From NCBI RefSeq assembly GCF_943193175.1, contig NZ_CALPDF010000018.1, positions 1-64,000 of the forward strand: a stretch of DNA of 64,000 bases, given 5' to 3'. Position numbers and translations under genes: made by a program. Below the pieces are notes generated by a model. It worked only from the letters and a program-made list of their open reading frames with translations. It searched no databases and was not told the DNA's origin. Source of the DNA: Neobacillus muris. GTDB lineage: Bacteria; Bacillota; Bacilli; Bacillales; Cytobacillaceae. Below, one piece after another: positions 17,887-28,305 of the stretch (the first letter of the stretch is position 1; each line of letters begins with the position of its first letter).

Positions 17887-19086
17887 TTATACATATCGAT
17901 TGCGCCCTGCCAGCATTCCAAATAGCATCACGATGAATGAGATAAGAATCAGCGTAATAAGCGGAAGAGTCCATGAAGCTGTCATATCAAACAAATAACC
18001 GATAAATAACGGACCGACTGCTGCAGGAATATAGCCTGTAGATTGCGCCATCCCGGAAAGTTCAGCTGCCTGCCGGGCATTCCGGGTACGGAGTCCCATA
18101 AGGCTTAGAGACAGTGGAAAGATCCCTCCCAGTGCAATCCCAATTAAGATAATGCTAATGATTAAGATTGGATACGAGTTGCCCAATAATAATCCACTAT
18201 AGCCCAGAACAGCAGACAAACTTAATAGGAAGGAAACCCATACCTGTGAATGAGCGCGCGCAGCAAGAACGGGAATAAAGAAACTGGCTGGCAGCCCTAC
18301 AAGCTGCATAAACGACAGCAGCCACCCTGCCGCACCCAAACTAATCCCATGACTGTGCAAGATTTCAGGCAGCCATGAAATGGTCACATAGAATAGAAAC
18401 GACTGAAACCCCATAAAGAAGGCAATTTGCCATGCCAGCGGAGTACGCCACATCCGGTTGGATCCAAAGACAACCCTGTTTTCATTCGTCTTATGGCTTG
18501 GACTGGATTTGAGCAGAAAAGCCCACACTACGATGGCTATGACCGCAGGTATTGCCCACACGCTCTGAGCACCCTTCCATCCGAGATGTAACCCCTCTGC
18601 CAAAGGCACACTGATTCCAGATGCCAACGATGCAATTAATCCCATGGAAGTGGAATAAACACTGGTCATTAATCCAAACCTTTGTGGGAATTTATCCTTC
18701 ACAACTGCGGGCAGGAGAACATTTCCTATGGCAATGCCAAGACCGGCTAAAAGTGTACCAGTGAAAAGAAAAAACGTCATTGGTATCGACCGGATGGCAA
18801 TCCCGATAAAAAGAAATGTTAAACCTATAAGCAATGTCCTCTCGTTCGATAAACGGCTGGCAACTTTTGGGACAAGAGGAGACATGACGGCAAAAACGAC
18901 TAATGGAAGGCTCATCAATAAACCGGCACTCCAATGAGCCAGCCCCATATCTTTTTGTATCATCCCTACTAACGGTCCCAGCGAAGTAATCGACGGGCGC
19001 AGATTAAAGGCAATCAAGATGATGCCCATTATGAGCATATATGTATAGGTAGATTTAGTTTGAGTCTTTGCATTTAATAATTCCAT
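17887..19086 (-). CDS. MFS transporter, CynX/NimT type
   Basis: 399 residues with twelve hydrophobic segments. The start region FNLRPSITSLGPLVGMIQKDMGL is the signature of the CynX/NimT/YycB group of major facilitator permeases, linked to cyanate or 2-nitroimidazole transport. A good ribosome site (AAAGGAGC) precedes ATG 19086. It stands alone, with the terminator of the upstream hydrolase gene before it. Substrate unknown. Confidence 0.82.
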   Translation of the reverse strand: MELLNAKTQTKSTYTYMLIMGIILIAFNLRPSITSLGPLVGMIQKDMGLAHWSAGLLMSLPLVVFAVMSPLVPKVASRLSNERTLLIGLTFLFIGIAIRSIPMTFFLFTGTLLAGLGIAIGNVLLPAVVKDKFPQRFGLMTSVYSTSMGLIASLASGISVPLAEGLHLGWKGAQSVWAIPAVIAIVVWAFLLKSSPSHKTNENRVVFGSNRMWRTPLAWQIAFFMGFQSFLFYVTISWLPEILHSHGISLGAAGWLLSFMQLVGLPASFFIPVLAARAHSQVWVSFLLSLSAVLGYSGLLLGNSYPILIISIILIGIALGGIFPLSLSLMGLRTRNARQAAELSGMAQSTGYIPAAVGPLFIGYLFDMTASWTLPLITLILISFIVMLFGMLAGRNRYV

Positions 19087-19172
19087 TTCCGCTGCTCCTT
19101 TCTAATGCACAAACATTATAAATTATAACATAATGGCGGATTATACTCAGAACCGTGCTTATCAGAGACAAT

Positions 19173-19213
19173 AGAAAAAGAACATGGAAAGATCACTTCC
19201 ATGTTCTTTTTCT
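19173..19213 (-). terminator. Terminator of the CocE-type hydrolase gene
   Basis: Perfect hairpin AGAAAAAGAACATGGAA / TTCCATGTTCTTTTTCT with a 6-base loop, three bases past the stop. It can act in both directions. Confidence 0.85.
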
Positions 19214-19215
19214 AT

Positions 19216-21066
19216 TTATTCTACCACAGGGAGAACAACCGATGATGGGTGGGCTTTATCGGATAAGATGGTCGCAACACCAACCAGGCCATTCAATAAC
19301 GATGGCAGCGGCGCCACTGTATGTGGAAAATCACTTGGTCCAATGGCGACCCGCAAACTGTGCCCTTCTTTGATCTCTGCATTGGTTGGGAAAATCTCCA
19401 CGTTCAATTCCATTACTTCGTTCGGTTGAACGGTTTGCTGTGCTTCTTTTGTGAATGGATGCCACGGCTGGACATTTTCTCCATTTAAGAACCTGCTTTT
19501 CGACGAGTCGACTGCCCGGTGCGAAGCTGCAAGCCAGCCTGCCGTTAGTTCTGTAGACGACCCATCAGGCGCCACATCGGTAATTCGGACGGATAACACT
19601 AATTCCCTTGCCGTTGTTTTAGCAAAAATATTCGCGGCAATTGGCCCGGAAATCTTAAAGTCTTTTGACATCGGCGGAGTAGTATAGGTCACTTCTGTTA
19701 ATTCCGTCAGCCGATTATCCTTTGTACACGGAATGACAGCGAGCTGCCCTGCTGTCCATTGGGATGTACTTTGTGAACAGATCCCGTTAACCGGCTGCTG
19801 GAGCATAATTTTTGATGCCTCACCCTTTGCAGGAGCTTCCTTTGTTAAAGTCTTATTCCCCCGCAGATAGAACTTTTGCGCATCAGCTTTTGCATGGGGC
19901 CAGCCTGGCTGCACTTCGTAGTGTCCATCCCCAAGCACGTATTGTGTTACATCCGGAATCTGCTCGATATGCGTGTTGATATTTTTTAAATACTGGTCAA
20001 ACCATCTAAGCGCCATTTGATCCAAACTTGGAACGTTATCCACCGGTAAACCGCTTCCAAAATCGCCATGTGTCCAAGGACCCATCAGCAGCTTAGCCGT
20101 GACACCTCTAGCTTTCAGTTTTTCGTATAAAAGCGGTTCTCCGCGCTGGAATAAGTCATGCAAACCGCCAGATATGAAGGCCGGCACGTCTACTTGGTCA
20201 GCCATATAATACGGTGAACGCATCCAGGCTGCCGGTCCATCATAAGCGAAGTCGCCGCCGCTAAGAGCGGAGGTAATCGCCGATGCCGGAAAATTTGTGA
20301 CTCCCCCAGTATGGCTAAGCAAAACAGACACAGCGCCAAGCGGATTCTGCCATGTATAGCTTGGCGGCTGCAAACCCATCCCTGCGACAAGACCCATCCA
20401 TAATGGGATAAAGCCCGTATTGACAAGTCCGCCTGACATCACGATATCGCGGTATTCATCCGCCATTGGGACAATCGGGAAAATTGCCTTTAAGCCTTTC
20501 GGATGCTGGGCAGCAGTGAAAAACTGGTTGATGCCCATGTAGGAAGGGCCATACAGTCCTACTTTTCCATTGCTCCACGGCTGGCTTGCGGCCCACTCGA
20601 CCAATTCCTTGCCATCCTGCTGTTCAGCGAGACCAAATGAATCCCATGTACCTTGAGAGGCTCCTGTACCACGGACATCGACAGCCACATGGACATAGCC
20701 GCGTTTAATCAAGTATTCGTTTTTATGAAAGTTCACTGGGGTGTTTTTGTTGTAAGGGGTTTGCGTCAGAATGACAGGAAACGGACCATCGCCGTCTGGT
20801 ATATGGATGTCCGCATATAGGACGATTCCATCCCGCATGGTAATCTTAACATCCTTCATGGTTGTATAACTAGCATATTGTTCGAAACGGTCATACATCG
20901 TGTTGTCCCACTTTTGGGCTGACTGGGTGGTGGTTGATGGAGCCATGAAAGCTGTCTGTGGTACAGATGAAGAATTAGCTGCAGCTGCTTTGGATGCATG
21001 TGGAGATAGAATGGTCAGTGACATAAGCAACACGATTAATCCCGTTCGAAGCTTCCTCCTAAACAT
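19216..21066 (-). CDS. Secreted CocE/NonD-family hydrolase (X-Pro dipeptidyl peptidase-like)
   Basis: 616 residues. The start is set at 21066, after AAAAAGGAGGAATTCT. A signal peptide (RRKLRTGLIVLLMSLTIL...SKAAAA) is present, so the product is exported. The alpha/beta hydrolase core has the VAVDVRGTGASQG oxyanion region, the nucleophile Ser in GLYGPSYMGI and the His in GPWTHGDFGSG; the C-terminal part is the jelly-roll domain with MELNVEIFPTNAEIKEGHSLRVAI. The family includes cocaine esterase, glutaryl-acylase and X-Pro dipeptidyl peptidases. The exact substrate (ester or amide) cannot be read. Single gene with its own terminator. Confidence 0.86.
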   Translation of the reverse strand: MFRRKLRTGLIVLLMSLTILSPHASKAAAANSSSVPQTAFMAPSTTTQSAQKWDNTMYDRFEQYASYTTMKDVKITMRDGIVLYADIHIPDGDGPFPVILTQTPYNKNTPVNFHKNEYLIKRGYVHVAVDVRGTGASQGTWDSFGLAEQQDGKELVEWAASQPWSNGKVGLYGPSYMGINQFFTAAQHPKGLKAIFPIVPMADEYRDIVMSGGLVNTGFIPLWMGLVAGMGLQPPSYTWQNPLGAVSVLLSHTGGVTNFPASAITSALSGGDFAYDGPAAWMRSPYYMADQVDVPAFISGGLHDLFQRGEPLLYEKLKARGVTAKLLMGPWTHGDFGSGLPVDNVPSLDQMALRWFDQYLKNINTHIEQIPDVTQYVLGDGHYEVQPGWPHAKADAQKFYLRGNKTLTKEAPAKGEASKIMLQQPVNGICSQSTSQWTAGQLAVIPCTKDNRLTELTEVTYTTPPMSKDFKISGPIAANIFAKTTARELVLSVRITDVAPDGSSTELTAGWLAASHRAVDSSKSRFLNGENVQPWHPFTKEAQQTVQPNEVMELNVEIFPTNAEIKEGHSLRVAIGPSDFPHTVAPLPSLLNGLVGVATILSDKAHPSSVVLPVVE

Positions 21067-21270
21067 AGAATTCCTCCTTTTTAATGGTGTACGCAATCGT
21101 ACTATTGAAATTTTACAAATATTTACAGTTTATTAAAATCCGCACAAATACCTAATTTTGTAGAGCGAAAGTAGTAGGATGAAGCGTAAACCAACCTATT
21201 TGGCAGTATATTAGAAAGAGGAATAAAAAAGCCTCCCACCCGTTTAGAAAACTAGTGAAAGACCCTTTTA

Positions 21271-22683
21271 TTATTTTGCTAATTCATATATAGCTTGAGC
21301 ATAAATCGCTATTGCCCGGTTCATGTTTTCTAAGTCGATGTATTCATCCTTTTGGTGAGCCGTGTCCACTTCGCCAGGGAAAAATGGACCAAACGCTACA
21401 CCACTTTTCATCGCACGGCCATAGGTGCCGCCGCTAATGGCTAGCAGCTCCGCAGGTTCGCCCGTTTGTTCCTCGTAGACCTTTTGCAGCGTTTTGATTA
21501 ATTCATGGTCCTTACCGATATGGTGCGGCGGTTTGTTAACAAAATCAGGTGAAATATGATAATCATATAACCCTGCCGCCTCCTGCAGCCGATTCATAAC
21601 CGCAGCAAAGTCGGTCGTCACAGGATAGCGGATGCTCAGTCCGACTTGGGCATCTCCTTCAGCGACATAGTAGAAAGTGCCAGGGTTTACCGTTAACCTT
21701 CCACTAATCTCATCCTCTACAGAAATGCCTAGTTTATCTCCAAAAAATCCGTCTACAAAGTGATTGCATAATAGTGAAATGAATTTCTGTCCTCTTTCAT
21801 CTAACTCGATCGCTTTAAGGAATCTGGCCATTGCCAAGCCTGCATTTAATCCTTTATCCGGCTCCATTGCATGATGAGAGATCCCTTCTAAGCTTAATAA
21901 AACCTTGCCGCTCTCCACGTCAGCCGTTCCTTGGATACGGTGATCCTGTAAAAATGAAGCAAATGCCGCTTCCACAGCCGTTGCATCTTCTCCTCCAGCA
22001 AGGACCACCTTCACTTGATCAGGAACCATATTCACACGGTCGCCGCATACAAAGGACTCAAGCTTCCAGCCGGTACACTTTTCACTTATAGTCTTATAGG
22101 GTTGGGTAAAATGACAGGATAATATCCCTTTTTCAGTTGAAACGATGGGAAAATAAGCATCAGGGGCAAAACCCATTGCCGGCACGGGCTGCTGTTCAAA
22201 ATATTTTTGAATCCCCAGCCATTCGCCATTTTCCTCATCTGTTCCGAAAATGAGGCGTATTTTCTTCCTCAATGGAAGACCCAATTCCTTAATGATTTTG
22301 ACTGCATAGACAGCTGCCATTGTGGGCCCTTTGTCATCATTGGACCCGCGAGCATACAATCTTCCTTCCCGCACTTCCGGCTGAAACGGAGGGGAAGTCC
22401 AATCATTTCCGGCCGGGACAACATCAACATGACATAGAATGCCGATAAATTCATCTCCCGTGCCATAATCGGCATGCCCTGCATACCCTTGTTCATTATG
22501 GACAGTAAACCCTAACTCTTTACAAAAATCTAAAATATACTCCAGTGCCTCTGCAATCGGGCGTCCAAATGGAGCATTTTCCCCAATAGTGGTTTCATCC
22601 AATACACTTGGAATCTTTAAAAATTCAATTGTGCTAGCCAAGTACGCGTCCTTTTGACGTTCGGCTTCTTTTTTCCAATTCAT
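21271..22683 (-). CDS. pepV: Dipeptidase PepV
   Basis: Zinc dipeptidase of the M20 family, about 470 residues, that cleaves dipeptides in the cytosol. Metal and catalytic sites are visible: GILCHVDVVPAG (His and catalytic Asp), GSNDDKGPTMA, FGTDEENGEW (general base Glu and metal Glu), and the C-terminal GAXF-type His region EVDTAHQKDEYI. The start is MNWKKEAERQ at 22683; a start three codons upstream at 22692 is also possible. It follows the peptide importer genes directly (28 bases), so imported peptides can be split by its product. Confidence 0.92.
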   Translation of the reverse strand: MNWKKEAERQKDAYLASTIEFLKIPSVLDETTIGENAPFGRPIAEALEYILDFCKELGFTVHNEQGYAGHADYGTGDEFIGILCHVDVVPAGNDWTSPPFQPEVREGRLYARGSNDDKGPTMAAVYAVKIIKELGLPLRKKIRLIFGTDEENGEWLGIQKYFEQQPVPAMGFAPDAYFPIVSTEKGILSCHFTQPYKTISEKCTGWKLESFVCGDRVNMVPDQVKVVLAGGEDATAVEAAFASFLQDHRIQGTADVESGKVLLSLEGISHHAMEPDKGLNAGLAMARFLKAIELDERGQKFISLLCNHFVDGFFGDKLGISVEDEISGRLTVNPGTFYYVAEGDAQVGLSIRYPVTTDFAAVMNRLQEAAGLYDYHISPDFVNKPPHHIGKDHELIKTLQKVYEEQTGEPAELLAISGGTYGRAMKSGVAFGPFFPGEVDTAHQKDEYIDLENMNRAIAIYAQAIYELAK

Positions 22684-22711
22684 GTTGATCATCTTCTCCC
22701 TTTCATCTTTC

Positions 22712-23692
22712 CTAGTTATACAAATGGCATGCAACCGTATGACGGTCTTGAATCTGTATTTTTTCCGGCACCACTTGCTTACAAACATCCATTGCATACG
22801 GACATCTCGTATGGAAGATGCAGCCAGAAGGAGGATTTAAAGGGGACGGGATTTCACCTTTCAATACGATTCTTTCTCGCTTTCTTCCGACTTTTGCAAT
22901 CGGAACAGCTGAGAGCAAGGATTTTGTATAGGGGTGGACAGGATTTGAAAATAACGTATCCGTATCGGCCTCTTCCATCAGTTTCCCTAAGTACATGACT
23001 CCAACCCGGTCCGAAATATGACGGACGACACTCATATCATGAGAAATAAATAAGGAAGACAGTTTAAATTCATCCTGCAGGTCCTGCAATAAGTTTAATA
23101 TTTGCGATTGGATCGATACATCCAGTCCTGATACTGGCTCGTCTAAAATGAGGATACTAGGGTTGGCCACTAACGCTCTTGCCAAGCCAATCCGCTGTCT
23201 CTGCCCGCCAGAAAATTCATGCGGGAATCTGAAATAGTGATCAGGCCGCAGACCAACTTTTCCGAGAATATCCATCACCATTTCTTCCCGTTCGTTCCTG
23301 TTCCCAATCGAGTGGATCGTTAATGATTCCTTTATGCTCTCGCCAATCCGGATTCTCGGATTTAATGAAGAAAACGGATCCTGGAACACCATTTGCATGT
23401 CTTTTTGAATCTTGCGAAACTCACGCGCCGGCTTTTTTAATATGTCCTCATGGTTGTACAAAACCTTTCCGGCAGAAGGCTCAATTAATCGTAATATCGC
23501 TCTCCCGGTTGTACTTTTTCCACAGCCAGACTCCCCGACTAATCCTAACGTTTCACCTTTATTTAGTGTAAAAGAGACGTCATCGACAGCCTTCACTTGT
23601 TGATTTTTAAATTCTCTTCTCATTCCTTTTACAGAATAGTATTTTTTTAATCCTTGTACCTCTAAAATCGGTTCAGCTTGTTGGTATGGCAT
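22712..23692 (-). CDS. appF: Oligopeptide ABC transporter ATP-binding protein (AppF/OppF type)
   Basis: One of two ATPases of the peptide importer, 326 residues. Walker A GESGCGKST, signature FSGGQRQRIGLARAL, Walker B ILILDEP, and the C-terminal oligopeptide-transporter tail with the Cys-rich CIFHTRCPYAMDVCKQ. The start is set at 23692 after GAAAGGAGG and overlaps the stop of the upstream ATPase gene by 20 bases. Confidence 0.93.
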   Translation of the reverse strand: MPYQQAEPILEVQGLKKYYSVKGMRREFKNQQVKAVDDVSFTLNKGETLGLVGESGCGKSTTGRAILRLIEPSAGKVLYNHEDILKKPAREFRKIQKDMQMVFQDPFSSLNPRIRIGESIKESLTIHSIGNRNEREEMVMDILGKVGLRPDHYFRFPHEFSGGQRQRIGLARALVANPSILILDEPVSGLDVSIQSQILNLLQDLQDEFKLSSLFISHDMSVVRHISDRVGVMYLGKLMEEADTDTLFSNPVHPYTKSLLSAVPIAKVGRKRERIVLKGEIPSPLNPPSGCIFHTRCPYAMDVCKQVVPEKIQIQDRHTVACHLYN

Positions 23693-24689
23693 GTTCGACT
23701 GCCTCCTTTCTGGCAATGTCTGCATAATGCCAGCATCTTACCTTATGATGTCCTTCATGCAATTGGAGGTCAGGAGCTTTTTCCTTACATAAGTCATTGG
23801 CATATTCGCACCGTGTGGCAAATCGGCACCCTTTTGGGATGTCAGTTAACGCTGGTACCGTTCCTCCAATGACATTCAGCTTTTCAGATCGATTCCCTTC
23901 TATTTGAGGAATGGATTTCATCAATCCTTTTGTGTAGGGATGCAATGGATTTGTAAACAAGTCTTCGACATTCGCTTCCTCGACCACCTGCCCAAGGTAC
24001 ATGACCACGACGCGTGTACAAATCTCGGCGACAACCCCTAAATCATGGGTGATAAAAACAACTGCCATTCCAAGCTCCTCATTCAGTTCCAAAATGAGAT
24101 CCAATATTTGTGCTTGAATCGTTACATCTAAAGCTGTTGTTGGTTCATCTGCTATCAAAAGCTTAGGCTTGCATGCCAGCGCCATTGCAATCATTACGCG
24201 CTGTCTCATCCCTCCTGAGAGCTGATGGGGATATTCATCAATACGCTTTTCAGGTGAAGGAATTCCCGTCATCCGAAGCAGCTCAATTGCCATTTGATAC
24301 GCTTCTTGTTTTGTATGTTTTTGATGGATTCTAATCGTTTCTGTTAATTGAAACCCAATGGTAAAAACCGGGTTCAAGGAGCTTAACGGATCCTGAAAAA
24401 TCATCGAAACTTCATTGCCGCGAATTTTTTCCATATTGGCTTTTGATAGCTTTAGCAAATCTTCCCCTTGCAGCTTGATTTCACCATCATAGCTGGCCGT
24501 GTATTTTTCATCAAACAGCCTTAGTATGGATTGAGCGGTTACACTTTTCCCGCATCCAGACTCTCCCACGACTCCGAGGATTTCTCCTTTTTCAACAGAA
24601 AATGAAATTCCATCCACTGCAGTGACTCGACCGCGCTCTGTATTAAAATGAGTTTGTAAATTATTAATTTCAAGAAGAGGTTGACCCAT
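23673..24689 (-). CDS. appD: Oligopeptide ABC transporter ATP-binding protein (AppD/OppD type)
   Basis: Second ATPase of the peptide importer, 338 residues. Walker A GESGCGKSV, signature LSGGMRQRVMIAMALA, Walker B LLIADEPT, and the C-terminal GCRFATRCEYANDLC tail of OppD-type proteins. Translationally coupled to the downstream ATPase gene. Confidence 0.93.
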   Translation of the reverse strand: MGQPLLEINNLQTHFNTERGRVTAVDGISFSVEKGEILGVVGESGCGKSVTAQSILRLFDEKYTASYDGEIKLQGEDLLKLSKANMEKIRGNEVSMIFQDPLSSLNPVFTIGFQLTETIRIHQKHTKQEAYQMAIELLRMTGIPSPEKRIDEYPHQLSGGMRQRVMIAMALACKPKLLIADEPTTALDVTIQAQILDLILELNEELGMAVVFITHDLGVVAEICTRVVVMYLGQVVEEANVEDLFTNPLHPYTKGLMKSIPQIEGNRSEKLNVIGGTVPALTDIPKGCRFATRCEYANDLCKEKAPDLQLHEGHHKVRCWHYADIARKEAVEHAIPTS

Positions 24690-24731
24690 ACCTATTTCCC
24701 CCTATTTTCTTCATGGAATCACTGCCGGCCA

Positions 24732-25625
24732 TTATTTCGAAGTAGATTGCGGGTCAATTAAGTCCCGTAATCCATCCCCAAGCAAATTCAAACCGAGCAC
24801 GGATAAAATAATAAACGCAGCTGGAAAAACGGTCATCCACCAGCCGGTATAGATCACATCTTTTCCATCGGATAAAATATTGCCCCAGCTTGGGTCAGGA
24901 GCAGGTACTCCGGCCCCTAAAAAGCTCAAAGTTGCCTCAACGATTACGGCTTCAGAAAAAACAAATGTCGCTTTGACAAGCAATGGTGAAATCGTATTTG
25001 GCGCGATATGCTTCCAAATAATCCTTGCAGCGCTTGCCCCCTGGCTCCGAATGGCCTCTATATAGGTTTCCTCCCTGACAACTAGTGCCCGGGAACGGAC
25101 AATTCTGGCCACTTCCGGAGAAAATACAATGGTTAAGGCAATTATGACATTTTCAGTTTTTGCACCGAGGACCGCCATTAAGGCAATGGCGAACAAAATG
25201 GCTGGAAATGCGAGCAATCCATCACAAATCCGCATCAAAATATTGTCTAAATAACGAAAATAGCTGGCTGTCAACCCAATCGCCAACCCAATAATGGATG
25301 ACAAAAGAGCAGATGCAAAACCGACCCACATGGATACCTTCGCTCCATAAATAATTCGTGTTAACAAGTCACGGCCAAAGTTATCCGTTCCAAGCAAATG
25401 ATGGGCGCTGGGTGCTTCCAGACGCTCCTTTACCACCATTTTATAAGGATCATAAGGAGTTAATTTTGGACCAAGAATGGCAAGCAGAAGCAGCAAAACT
25501 ATAATGATGCTGCCTGTCACCATCCATTTATTTGAAAAAAAACGACGCAGCCAAAGTGCTCGTTCCTGTCTTTTTAGATCATGCTTCACTCTTTTCGGAT
25601 TCGCATTTACCTCAACAGCATTCAT
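24732..25625 (-). CDS. appC: Oligopeptide ABC transporter permease (AppC/OppC type)
   Basis: 297 residues. One N-terminal membrane segment (about 30-55), the LLGTDNFGRDLLTRIIYGAK motif of OppC/DppC proteins, and five further membrane segments with the EAA loop (EAIRSQGASAARIIWKHIAPN). Forms the channel with the AppB-type protein. Confidence 0.92.
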   Translation of the reverse strand: MNAVEVNANPKRVKHDLKRQERALWLRRFFSNKWMVTGSIIIVLLLLLAILGPKLTPYDPYKMVVKERLEAPSAHHLLGTDNFGRDLLTRIIYGAKVSMWVGFASALLSSIIGLAIGLTASYFRYLDNILMRICDGLLAFPAILFAIALMAVLGAKTENVIIALTIVFSPEVARIVRSRALVVREETYIEAIRSQGASAARIIWKHIAPNTISPLLVKATFVFSEAVIVEATLSFLGAGVPAPDPSWGNILSDGKDVIYTGWWMTVFPAAFIILSVLGLNLLGDGLRDLIDPQSTSK

Positions 25626-25646
25626 GTCTTATCACCCCTTATGTTC

Positions 25647-26588
25647 CTAATATCCTACTCGAGGATCGATGAGCATATATAGCAAATCAATCACTAAGTT
25701 GATCAATACATAAAAGAATGCCACCATTAAAATCACACCTTGGATCACAGCATAGTCCCTGCTTTGGATCGAATTTAAGACTAATTGGCCGATTCCAGGA
25801 ATATTAAAAATGGTTTCAATAACGACCGCTCCCGCTAACAAGAGTCCAAATGTCTGGCCAACCACTGTTATGATTGGAAGCAAGGCATTCCGTAACGCAT
25901 GAACATAAATAATTGAACGTTCCTTTACACCTTTCGAACGGGCCGTTTTAATAAAATCGGCATTTAGTACCTCCAGCATCGAGGATCTAGTCATACGTGC
26001 AATCAGAGCAGATTGAATAATTCCAAGGGCAAGTCCCGGCATGAGCAAGTACTGCAGATAATTCCAAAAGCCGCTGCTCAGGGGCTGATACCCCGCTACA
26101 GGGAGCCAGCCGAGCTTCACACCCAATACAAGCATGAGGATTAAACCAAATATAAAACTGGGGATCGCCATTCCTGTTAATGTAAAGCCCATCACGAATT
26201 GGTCCATCAAGGACCCCCGGTGCTTAGCTGCTAAAATGCCAACCGGCAGCGCAATGATAATGGCAATGATTTCTGCAAAAACAGCAATGGAAAGGGTGGG
26301 ACCTAAATGTTCAACAATCGCAGTTGCGACTGGCATATGCATAAAATAGGAATCTCCTAAATTCCCCTGAACCACACCCAGCAGCCAATGAAAATATTGA
26401 ATATATAACGGATCATTAAATCCCATTTGTTCACGTAATGCTTCGATTTGCTCTGCTGACGCTTCTTGCCCCAGCATAACGGAAACAGGATCACCTGGTG
26501 TTAGATAGATAAGCAGAAAGGCGACAATCGAGACCACGAATAAAACGGGAACAAGAGATAAAATACGTTTTAATATGTAAAAATACAT
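25647..26588 (-). CDS. appB: Oligopeptide ABC transporter permease (AppB/OppB type)
   Basis: 313 residues with six membrane segments, the N-terminal YILKRILSLVPVLFVVS typical of OppB/DppB, and the EAA loop (FIKTARSKGVKERSIIYVHALRN). Directly upstream of the second permease. Confidence 0.92.
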   Translation of the reverse strand: MYFYILKRILSLVPVLFVVSIVAFLLIYLTPGDPVSVMLGQEASAEQIEALREQMGFNDPLYIQYFHWLLGVVQGNLGDSYFMHMPVATAIVEHLGPTLSIAVFAEIIAIIIALPVGILAAKHRGSLMDQFVMGFTLTGMAIPSFIFGLILMLVLGVKLGWLPVAGYQPLSSGFWNYLQYLLMPGLALGIIQSALIARMTRSSMLEVLNADFIKTARSKGVKERSIIYVHALRNALLPIITVVGQTFGLLLAGAVVIETIFNIPGIGQLVLNSIQSRDYAVIQGVILMVAFFYVLINLVIDLLYMLIDPRVGY

Positions 26589-26632
26589 GCTCTTCCCCCT
26601 CTACACTTAACTTTCATTGCAACTATATAACA

Positions 26633-26659
26633 CCCTCCCGTGCAAATGCATCGGGAGGG
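26633..26659 (-). other. Hairpin between binding protein and permease genes
   Basis: CCCTCCCG / CGGGAGGG with a 12-base loop and no following T-run. Such intergenic hairpins often lower downstream expression or protect the 3' end of the binding-protein message, which needs more copies than the permeases. Confidence 0.6.
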
Positions 26660-26668
26660 CAGCATCAA

Positions 26669-28243
26669 TTATTGAACGGATGTATTCCAAACCACTGGAC
26701 CTTGGAAGATCTCAAAGCCTTTTACGTTACTTCTTGCAGCTGCAACGAGGCTATATGTTCCAAATGTAGTGACTGGAACATATTCGTTTGAAGCATACTC
26801 TTGCAATTCTGCCCATAGAGGCTGTGCTTCAGCAGTTGAAGGAGCGGCGTTGATTTTCGCTAATAAATCAGCAATCTTGGCGTCATCTGTCCAGCCATGG
26901 TCATTTGGATTTAAGTATAAAATTTGTGCCGGCGTTGTAACCGTTGAGTAACCTGTCACTAAAATATCCCATGCCGCCGGGTCCTTGCGCTTCTCTAGCA
27001 ATGTCGGCCAATCAAATGTTTCCAGCTTCACATTTACACCGAGCTCGCGTAATTGCCCTTCCAGCACAACTGCAGAATCATAGTGTTCACTGTAATCGCT
27101 TGTTGCAATGAGTTTAATTTCCTCGCCATTATAGCCCGCTTCTTTTAATAATTCTTTTGCCTTTTTTGTATCTGCTTGGTTATAAGATTCAAGTCCTTTT
27201 TTGGTATACCAATCTTTTTGGTCCTTGCTCATATACCCATGATCTAAGTTAAATAATTCTTCATGTGAAAAGGTTGCTAACATAATATCTTCTGTATTAA
27301 TAGCAGCATTGATGGCCTGTCTCATTTTTTGATTAGTGAATAAGCCGCTTTTCTTGTTATAAACCGCCATCAAATTGCCATACTGGTCTGGGTAGGTCTG
27401 AATATTTTTATCTTTTTTCACCGTGTCATATTGCTCAAAATAAACATCGGTATTGATATCGTACTCACCCGTTTGGATAGCTGATAAACGAGTGGCCGCG
27501 TCTTTTACAATGTAGAAATACACGTCATCAACAAGTGCTTCTCTTTTACCTGCCAATCCGTCAGCCTTTCCATCTACTGGTTGATAGTCGTCATTTTTTG
27601 TTAAATGAATATATTGATTTTGTTTGACCTCTTCCACCTTAAATGGACCAGTGCCAATAAATTCTGTCACGCCTTCAGGAGTTGCTTTTTCAACGATTTC
27701 CTTAGGCATAATGGCTGGGAACTGCTTGGTGGATGCTAAAATATTTAATAAGCCTGAAGATGGCTGTTGGAGCTGCAATGTAACGGTGTAATCATCTTTC
27801 GCTTCAAATACCGCGTCACCAAGAACATCCTTAGCCACGACAGACGCTTCTTTCCAGCGGTTCATGGAAGCCACTACATCTTCTGATGTCATTTCCTTGC
27901 CATTGTGGAATTTAACGCCCTGTCTTAAAACAAAAGTATAGGTTTTTCCATCCTCACTAATATCTACTGATTTTGCCAGCATGGGCGTTGGCTGAAAGTT
28001 TGAGTTTGGTGTTACTAACGTTTCAAAAATATTTCTTGCCACTGTTGCTGAGTCAACGGAGTTTGTTGCCACTGTATCAAGCGTTGGCGGCTGTGCAGAC
28101 AATGTCAGCTTTAACTCACTTTTCCCTTTAGTGCCCTCTTTGGACCCCTCTGAACTTCCAGCTGTTTCACCTTTACTGCAGGCAGAAACCGCAAAAAGCA
28201 AAACGAACATAATAAGCATCAAAAACTTATTTTTTAACTTCAC
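26669..28243 (-). CDS. appA: Peptide-binding lipoprotein (AppA/DppE type)
   Basis: 524 residues, solute-binding protein family 5. The N-terminus KFLMLIMFVLLFAVSACSKG is a lipoprotein signal with lipobox VSAC (Cys lipidated). The body has family-5 features such as TLDTVATNSVDSATVARNIFETL and YTFVLRQGVKFHNGKEMTSEDVVASMNRW. It catches peptides for the permease encoded downstream. Family-5 proteins also bind opines, nickel or sugars, so the ligand is not certain. Confidence 0.9.
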   Translation of the reverse strand: MKLKNKFLMLIMFVLLFAVSACSKGETAGSSEGSKEGTKGKSELKLTLSAQPPTLDTVATNSVDSATVARNIFETLVTPNSNFQPTPMLAKSVDISEDGKTYTFVLRQGVKFHNGKEMTSEDVVASMNRWKEASVVAKDVLGDAVFEAKDDYTVTLQLQQPSSGLLNILASTKQFPAIMPKEIVEKATPEGVTEFIGTGPFKVEEVKQNQYIHLTKNDDYQPVDGKADGLAGKREALVDDVYFYIVKDAATRLSAIQTGEYDINTDVYFEQYDTVKKDKNIQTYPDQYGNLMAVYNKKSGLFTNQKMRQAINAAINTEDIMLATFSHEELFNLDHGYMSKDQKDWYTKKGLESYNQADTKKAKELLKEAGYNGEEIKLIATSDYSEHYDSAVVLEGQLRELGVNVKLETFDWPTLLEKRKDPAAWDILVTGYSTVTTPAQILYLNPNDHGWTDDAKIADLLAKINAAPSTAEAQPLWAELQEYASNEYVPVTTFGTYSLVAAARSNVKGFEIFQGPVVWNTSVQ

Positions 28244-28305
28244 GTAAAATCCCCCTTTATGTATTCCATGTCATTTATTTTTGGCAAAGCTGCCGTATTC
28301 CTGTG